Virus record (IMG/VR): IMGVR_UViG_3300008267_009933 | Coordinates: 1-24,155 of that record | Length of the DNA stretch: 24,155 nucleotides | DNA from: a virus | Direction: 5' to 3' (one strand) | Shown here: positions 14,985 through 21,400 of the stretch, piece after piece | Numbering within the stretch: position 1 is the first letter of the stretch | Layout of the letters: each line of letters begins with the position of its first letter | Program-made: the position numbers and the translations under genes | Notes under the pieces: model-generated | Databases searched by the model: none | Told to the model about the DNA's origin: nothing | The model's input: the letters and a program-made list of their open reading frames with translations, nothing else

Positions 14985-15559
14985 TGGCACTATTCGGGCA
15001 AGCTAGAGATATTTCAATGTTTAGATACGTCAACCGAGAGTTGATGCATAACATTATTTCTCAAGAATGTGTCTTATATAAATTTAATTTAGATGAAACT
15101 CCTGTAAACATGTATGGTGAGGCTTCTAAACAAAAGTATTATAACAGACCTATTCTTCTATACTGTTTAATTGAAACTCCAAATCAAGATTCTCCTGTAA
15201 GTGATTTAGGTGTAGACTTTAGTTGGAAACCTACCTTTAGATTCCTAGCAGACGATTTATACTCAGCTTCAATTGAAAGCCCATACGGTGCTAATGTTGT
15301 ACCTCAAGTAGGTGATATTATTATGTATCAAAATGGATACTTTGAAGTTGACCACGTTAATGGAACTCAATTCTTCGTAGGTAAAGACCCAGCTTATCCA
15401 TTTGATGATAGCTTAGGTAATAACTACCCAGCATCTCCATTAAATATCAATCCACTTCCAGAAACTGATTTATCTCAATTTGGTTATAACGTTTCTGTAA
15501 TTTGTGAAACTCACTATGTACCTGCTGATATGGTACAGATAATTTTAGAACGATTTTAA
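14984..15559 (+). CDS. 14: neck protein (T4 gp14-like)
   Basis: 191 aa. The beta-rich C-terminal portion contains VVPQVGDIIMYQNGYFEVD, TQFFVGKDPAYPF and YNVSVICETHYVPADMVQI, a pattern I associate with gp14-like neck/head-completion proteins of T4-like phages. The protein is shorter than T4 gp14 (256 aa). It is translationally coupled on both sides: TAATG with the gp13-like gene upstream and TAATG (15557-15561) with the gp15-like gene downstream. The order 13-14-15 is the same as in T4, which supports all three calls. Confidence 0.6.
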   Translation: MALFGQARDISMFRYVNRELMHNIISQECVLYKFNLDETPVNMYGEASKQKYYNRPILLYCLIETPNQDSPVSDLGVDFSWKPTFRFLADDLYSASIESPYGANVVPQVGDIIMYQNGYFEVDHVNGTQFFVGKDPAYPFDDSLGNNYPASPLNINPLPETDLSQFGYNVSVICETHYVPADMVQIILERF

Positions 15560-16566
15560 TGGCTGAATATAGAAAACCCATTCCTAAGTCTCAAAAGCAG
15601 ATTAGTGCTGACTTATTTGTACCTAGTGATCCTACGGTAGGGAATCCTAATCAGCCAAGTCAATATAGTGAATTTCCAGATTTTAATCAATCTGGTATTC
15701 CTTTTAATCGTTCTGAACAAATGTCTCTTAAAGGAGACACTTATAAACCCTTTACTGTAGGTTTAGAGGATATTGACCAAGCCGTAATGTATTACTTTCA
15801 GAATGTAATTCAACCCTATGTATTACAAAATGGTCAAAGGATTGAAGTACCAATAATATATGGTGCTCCTGAAAAATGGAAATCAGTACAAAAAGATGGA
15901 TATTATAAGGATTTATATGGAGCAATTATGATGCCCCTTATAATGTTCAAAAGAAATTCTATTGCTAAAAATAGAAGTATTGCTAATAAATTAGATGCTA
16001 ATTTTCCTCATTTATATACTTCTTGGCAAAAGCAATATAATCCAAAAAACTTTTATTCAAATTTTGCAGCTTTAAATAATAGAATTCCTACTAAACAATT
16101 TATAGCTAACGTTGTTCCTGATTATGTTACTGTAGAATATAGTGTAATTATACAAACTTATTACATAGATCAACTAAATAAAATTGTAGAAGCTTGTAAC
16201 TATGCTTCTGATGCATATTGGGGTAATCCTCAACGTTATCAATTTAAAGCAATGATTGATAACTTTCAGACAGTAAATGAAATATTTGATACAGAACAAC
16301 GTTCAGTAAGAAGCACATTTAATATAACTTTACATGGTTATATTATTCCAGATATAGTACAAAAAGATTTAAATTCTATTAAAAAATACAACGAAAAATC
16401 TAAAGTTATATTCTCACTTGAAACAGTCCAAACAAGTATGGAAAGGTATCAAACTAACCTAGATCCTCAAATATTTATGGACAACCCCCAAATTGCGCCT
16501 GACGGTAGAAATCGTCTGCCTATTGATGTTTTGAACCCACTTAGACGTATAAATTCTGAAGAATGA
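15559..16566 (+). CDS. 15: tail sheath stabiliser/completion protein (T4 gp15-like)
   Basis: 335 aa. By eye it follows the T4 gp15 plan: a helix plus strand YYFQNVIQPYVLQNGQRIEV ahead of PIIYGAPEKW (in gp15, a tail-end segment followed by VPITYAS), then VTVEYSVIIQTYYIDQLNKI (in gp15, MIYELSIFTRYEDDMFQI), then VRSTFNITLHGYIIP (in gp15, RIEWSLTFEVNGWMYP). gp15 caps the contracted-tail machinery at the head-proximal end and contacts the neck. The first ~60 residues are Pro/Ser/Asn-rich and probably flexible. The gene follows the gp13- and gp14-like genes in T4 order. It ends in an ATGA overlap at 16563-16566. Confidence 0.55.
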   Translation: MAEYRKPIPKSQKQISADLFVPSDPTVGNPNQPSQYSEFPDFNQSGIPFNRSEQMSLKGDTYKPFTVGLEDIDQAVMYYFQNVIQPYVLQNGQRIEVPIIYGAPEKWKSVQKDGYYKDLYGAIMMPLIMFKRNSIAKNRSIANKLDANFPHLYTSWQKQYNPKNFYSNFAALNNRIPTKQFIANVVPDYVTVEYSVIIQTYYIDQLNKIVEACNYASDAYWGNPQRYQFKAMIDNFQTVNEIFDTEQRSVRSTFNITLHGYIIPDIVQKDLNSIKKYNEKSKVIFSLETVQTSMERYQTNLDPQIFMDNPQIAPDGRNRLPIDVLNPLRRINSEE

Positions 16567-16865
16567 GTAATATTAGATTTTTAGATAATGTAGCTGTTAG
16601 CTCATATCAATCTACTCAAGAAGTAGGTTCTACTTTTCCACGCGTAGTGTTTGCTGGGGAATACAAAATAGTACCTACTAACCAAAACTCTTATGCGTTT
16701 GAAGTATATAATTTAGGTTCCATTACCATAAATTCAGGTATTGGTGTTGTAGTAGGAGGTCAATTAGTTTTTTCGCATGGTCTTTTAAGAATTGAAAGTC
16801 TTTTAGTCAACCAGGGCACTGTTAATATTGCTGGTATATTAGAATTAGGCGATATAACTAATTAA
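16563..16865 (+). CDS. small beta-rich hypothetical protein, 100 aa
   Basis: Unrecognised. The sequence is dominated by short beta-strand-like, Gly/Asn-turn segments (YNLGSITINSGIGVVVGGQL, LLVNQGTVNIAGILELGD) that look like rungs of a small beta-helix or beta-prism, common in fibre tips and baseplate accessories. There is no signal peptide. It is coupled to the gp15-like gene by an ATGA overlap and is followed by a TATTTATAA box and the first collagen-like fibre gene. A fibre-associated role is a positional inference. Confidence 0.65.
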   Translation: MSNIRFLDNVAVSSYQSTQEVGSTFPRVVFAGEYKIVPTNQNSYAFEVYNLGSITINSGIGVVVGGQLVFSHGLLRIESLLVNQGTVNIAGILELGDITN

Positions 16866-16884
16866 TTTTATGAAAAAAAATATA

Positions 16885-16893
16885 TATTTATAA
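16885..16893 (+). promoter_or_regulatory. TATTTATAA box before first collagen-like gene
   Basis: TATATATTTATAATAAAAC contains the TATTTATAA core, 15 nt before the GTG start at 16909. Spacing and flanks closely match the boxes before the portal gene and before 6396. Confidence 0.45.
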
Positions 16894-16908
16894 TAAAACT
16901 TATTCGAA

Positions 16909-18297
16909 GTGGCTCAATTTAATATTACCTCTACTGCAACCTCAGGTATATCTGCTCCAGATCCTGGAGTAGTTGCTATTTTCTCTAATGAAGCCGATGG
17001 TGGAAAATTATACTACAGATTTTCAGATGGATCATTTGCCCCTGTAGATACAGGAGGCACTTCAGGTGGTGGTTCAGGTTCATCAGGTACCTCAGGAACC
17101 GCAGGTTCAGGTACTGCAGGCACTTCAGGTACAGCGGGAGCTAATGGCTCCTCAGGTACTTCAGGTGCTAATGGTTCATCAGGTACATCAGGTACAGCAG
17201 GTGAAGATGGCACTTCAGGAACTAATGGTGTTTCAGGCTCATCAGGTACTTCAGGAACAGGCTCAGGACAATCTGGTACAGATGGTACTTCAGGTACTCA
17301 AGGTTTATCAGGTACTTCAGGCACTTCAGGAGCAAATGGTACTTCAGGAACAAATGGTGCTACTGGTACTTCAGGCACTTCAGGAGCTAATGGTACTTCA
17401 GGTACAGCAGGTGTAGCAGGCTCTTCGGGTACTTCAGGTACAGCAGGTGCTGCTGGCACTTCAGGCACTTCAGGAGCAAATGGTACTTCAGGAACAGATG
17501 GTTCAAGTGGTTCATCAGGAACTTCAGGTACAGCAGGCGCTACAGGAGCAGCTGGTACTTCAGGTACTGACGGTACAACTACAATTGTAGGTACTTCAGG
17601 TACAGGCGGTAATTCAGGTACTTCAGGTACAGATGGTATTTCAGGCACAACTGGTACTTCAGGTTCTTCAGGTTCATCAGGAACTTCAGGTTCATCTGGA
17701 ACTTCAGGTACTTTAGGTACAGATGGTACTTCAGGATCATCAGGTACAAGTGGAGTAGGTACATCAGGTACTTCAGGTGCTACTGGTACTTCAGGTACTG
17801 GTGGTTCAGGTACAAATGGAACAAGTGGTTCTTCAGGTGCAACTGGTACTTCAGGTACTTCGGGTGCTGGTGGAGGTGCTGTAGGAGTTCCTGCTATGTA
17901 TACTTTCTTTGTTAATATTAACAGTGGTGCTATTGATACCGCTAATCCAGTAGCATCTGCCGCAGGTCCTAATAACGAAAGCTTTGCAACTTTACAATCT
18001 GCAGGTTGGAGTGTTTCAGCAACAGCTTCTACAGTAACTTTTACAAGAGGAACTTCATTAAGAAATGCTTATCCTGCAGTTAACCCTATGTCGCATGGTA
18101 TTAATGGATCTAATGTATTAGCTCGCCACCCATACCAAACAACAACTATTACAACTACAGTTTTTGAAACTATAGATGGTAGTAATAATTTCCAAACTCT
18201 AACATTCTATAACCTCACCCAGGCTCAGGCTGGTTATCCTTCAGGAACAGGTGTTTTCTTAATACTTAAATTTGCTCTTTACACTCCAGGAGCTTAA
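16909..18297 (+). CDS. collagen-like fibre protein, 462 aa (GTG start)
   Basis: Residues 1-48 form an N-terminal domain ([37 protein letters not shown]) that probably attaches to the virion. Residues about 49-324 are Gly-X-Y repeats dominated by GTSGTSG, with GSS, GAN, GTN and GTA variants and some interruptions such as GTGSGQSG; I see no Pro, Lys or Arg. Residues 325-462 are a globular, beta-rich C-terminal domain ([24 protein letters not shown]). Collagen-like phage proteins are typically trimeric fibres or decoration proteins. GTG is chosen because the only nearby ATG (16870) reads into a stop after seven codons. A terminator follows. Confidence 0.85.
   Translation: MAQFNITSTATSGISAPDPGVVAIFSNEADGGKLYYRFSDGSFAPVDTGGTSGGGSGSSGTSGTAGSGTAGTSGTAGANGSSGTSGANGSSGTSGTAGEDGTSGTNGVSGSSGTSGTGSGQSGTDGTSGTQGLSGTSGTSGANGTSGTNGATGTSGTSGANGTSGTAGVAGSSGTSGTAGAAGTSGTSGANGTSGTDGSSGSSGTSGTAGATGAAGTSGTDGTTTIVGTSGTGGNSGTSGTDGISGTTGTSGSSGSSGTSGSSGTSGTLGTDGTSGSSGTSGVGTSGTSGATGTSGTGGSGTNGTSGSSGATGTSGTSGAGGGAVGVPAMYTFFVNINSGAIDTANPVASAAGPNNESFATLQSAGWSVSATASTVTFTRGTSLRNAYPAVNPMSHGINGSNVLARHPYQTTTITTTVFETIDGSNNFQTLTFYNLTQAQAGYPSGTGVFLILKFALYTPGA
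17056..17877 (+). repeat. Gly-X-Y (GTSGTSG) coding repeat in first fibre gene
   Basis: A short-period coding repeat with 9-bp units variably spelled (ggtacttca, ggaacttca, ggttcatca), giving Gly at nearly every third residue. Units are not identical at DNA level. Confidence 0.9.
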
Positions 18298-18322
18298 TAA
18301 AAAATCATATTTAAAATTTTTT

Positions 18323-18349
18323 AAAATCCCCAATTTGGGGATTTTTTTT
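18323..18349 (+). terminator. Rho-independent terminator after first collagen-like gene
   Basis: AAAATCCCC-AATTT-GGGGATTTT forms a 9-bp stem (18323-18331 with 18337-18345), and the T run continues to 18349. It separates the two collagen-like genes into different transcription units. Confidence 0.88.
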
Positions 18350-18440
18350 AATATGTATAACAAAACCTGTTTGGAAAGTGAAAAATAGGTATTATTTATT
18401 TAAAATTAAAAATACCTTACAAATAAAGTAACTTATATAA
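18350..18440 (+). promoter_or_regulatory. leader and probable promoter of giant collagen-like gene
   Basis: A TATGTATAA box (18352-18360) follows the terminator directly, as after the two other terminators. Downstream, AGGTATT (18387-18393) and AATACCT (18411-18417) form a 7-bp stem around a 17-nt AT-rich loop in the 5' leader. The start codon is preceded by AACTTATATAA rather than a Shine-Dalgarno sequence. No ORF fits in this stretch. Confidence 0.45.
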
Positions 18441-21400
18441 ATGTCAGCTAATCCAGTTACCCCACCTAAAGTAATACCAGGTTCTATTAATTTTGGTAGT
18501 ACTTCTATTGCTGTTACTTATGATAACCCTAGCAGCATTTACGATGGGTTCCCTTATATATTTTCAGCTAGTGTAACCGTAATCCCAGAGTTTACATCTG
18601 ATCCTAATAGTTCACCAAACCCACTCCAATGGGATGCTAATAATATTAATACAAACATGTATTATGGCCTTCCTTCAGGCCAATTGTATAAAGTTATTGG
18701 TGTTAGTGTTGTATCATCAACAAGTGCTAGTATTGTTATAGAAGATCAAGATCTTTTTGTTTTAAATATAGCTCCTAGCCAGGATGGTAATAATGCTCCT
18801 GTAGAAAACCAATTAGGTTTTTTCTTTGAATTAGATGAAGAAGGTCAACCAATTTTAGCAGGCATTTCTAATATTGCCTCAGGATTTGGTATAAATAGTT
18901 ATTGGATTGATGATATCCAAGGTCGTTTTAGGGCCCGTGACTATAGACAAAAATACTTTGCTATAGATAATTTATCTGCAGCTTATACAAACATCCAAAC
19001 CGGATCTTTTGTTTACCTAAGTAGCTCAGGAGAGTTTTATACTGCAAGTACGGGTAATGACTTCGAAAGATTATTTGGTATAGTTCAAGAAAAAGATACA
19101 CCTGAAACCGGAAACATGTATGTTCGACCTATTGCAAAAATAGTCGAAAACTTACCTGTTCTTCCAGGTACAAGAGGTGAAGTTCTTTATTTTACAAGCT
19201 CAGCAGCTACTAATTTCTTAACTAATACTAAACCTGAGATAAATCCTTATCCAGTTTATATTAAAGTTACAGAAAATTCTGCTATTTTATTACCAAACCA
19301 TCCCTCTAATTTAGCACTTCAACCAAATATATATTATACTGGTTCTCTTGTAAGAGGAGATGTTGACAATATTAACTTTACAGGCTCAGGAGTTGTAGTA
19401 ACTGCTTCAGGATCTGATGGAGTATTAGTTACTATTACTGGCGGAGGTGGAGGTACAGGCACTTCAGGAACTTCAGGTGAAGATGGAACATCCGGCACTT
19501 CAATCGTAGGTACATCCGGTACTTCAGGTGCCGGAACTTCTGGCACTTCAAGCGTAGGTACATCGGGTACTTCAGGTGATGTCGGAACGAGTGGAACATC
19601 AGGAGCAGTTGGTACTTCCGGTACAAGTGGTGTAAATGGTACAAACGGTACTTCAGGAAATTCAGGTACAGACGGTACATCTGGAGATGGAACATCCGGT
19701 ACTTCAGGAGAAGGTACAAGCGGTACCTCAGGAGATGGAACTTCAGGAACTTCAGGTATTGGAACCTCTGGTACTTCAGGTGCTGGAACTTCTGGTACCT
19801 CAGGTGCTGGTACTTCAGGCACTTCAGGAGCAGATGGTACAGACGGTACCTCAGGAATTTCAGGTACAGACGGTACTTCAGGAGATGGCACTTCAGGTAC
19901 TTCAGGAGCAGGCACTTCTGGAACTTCAGGCGAAGACGGGACATCAGGAACTTCAGGTGAAGCAGGTACAAGCGGTACCTCAGGTGCTGGTACTTCAGGC
20001 ACAAGCGGAGCAGAAGGTACTTCTGGTACTGATGGTACAAGCGGTGAAGATGGTACTTCAGGCACTTCTGGTGCTGGAACTTCAGGTACTTCAGGTGTTG
20101 GAACTTCAGGTACAAGCGGAGTTGAAGGTACTTCAGGTACAGACGGTGTAGATGGTACTTCAGGCACTTCAGGTGCTGGAACTTCAGGCACAAGTGGAGC
20201 AGAAGGTACTTCAGGTACTGATGGTACTTCAGGAATTTCTGGTACAGATGGCACTTCAGGCGAAGACGGAACATCAGGTACTTCAGGCGATGGCACTTCA
20301 GGAACAAGCGGAATTAATGGTACCTCTGGTACAGACGGTTTAGATGGCACTTCAGGTACTTCTGGCGAAGGTACTTCTGGTACTTCAGGTATAGATGGTA
20401 CAGACGGCACCTCAGGAATTTCTGGTACAGATGGCACTTCAGGCGAAGATGGTACTTCTGGAACTTCAGGAGATGGTACTTCAGGCACTTCAGGTATTAA
20501 TGGAACTTCAGGTACAGACGGTGCAGATGGTACTTCTGGAACTTCAGGTGAAGACGGAACATCTGGTACTTCAGGTGCCGGAACTTCAGGTACTTCAGGC
20601 GTAGATGGTACAGACGGTACTTCTGGAATTAGCGGTACAGACGGTACTTCAGGTGAAGACGGTACAAGCGGTACTTCTGGAGATGGTACTTCTGGAACTT
20701 CGGGCATTGACGGTACAGATGGTACTTCAGGAATTAGTGGTACAAATGGTACCTCAGGAATTAATGGTACAGATGGTACTTCTGGTGTAAATGGTACAAA
20801 CGGTACTTCAGGAATCTCAGGTACAGATGGCACCTCAGGCGAAAACGGTACAAGTGGTACTTCAGGAGACGGCACTTCAGGAACAAGTGGAATTAATGGT
20901 ACCGATGGTACTTCTGGAGAAGACGGAACTTCGGGTACAAGTGGAATTAATGGTACCGATGGCACTTCAGGTATAGACGGAACAAACGGTACTTCAGGTT
21001 CATCAGGAACTAGCGGAACATCCGCTGTAATTTGTACCCCACTCTTAGCGGGGGATTATTACTTCCAAGCAGTAGGGGCAACATACAATGGGCCTTCTTA
21101 TGCAGGTATGGCTTGGGGAGCTGGGCAAACTTTAAGTGTATATGCACCCGAGGGTGTTATACAATATATGTTAGTAACCTCTTATGATCCTTCTACGGGT
21201 GCTTTAGTTGCAGTTATTACATTTTGCTCAAGTGTTAATTTTAAAACAGTTATTGGTGTTACGCTTTGCCTTGTAGGAGAACAAGGTACTTCAGGAACAT
21301 CAGGAAATGGTACCTCTGGCATTTCAGGCACAGACGGTACTTCAGGAATCTCTGGTACAAACGGTACAAGCGGTATAAATGGTACAGATGGTACTTCAGG

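Noticed and set aside
17066-17416. + strand Val/Leu/Gln-rich ORF in a second frame of the first fibre gene (similar ones within the giant gene)
   Set aside because: Shifted-frame readings of the same 9-bp repeat; no independent start signal and low-complexity product.
19334-20965. Long minus-strand ORF reading Pro-Glu-Val-Pro repeats
   Set aside because: It is the exact antisense shadow of the Gly-Thr-Ser coding repeat (ACC and TCC become Pro and Val/Glu positions); it has no start context and sits wholly inside the sense gene.
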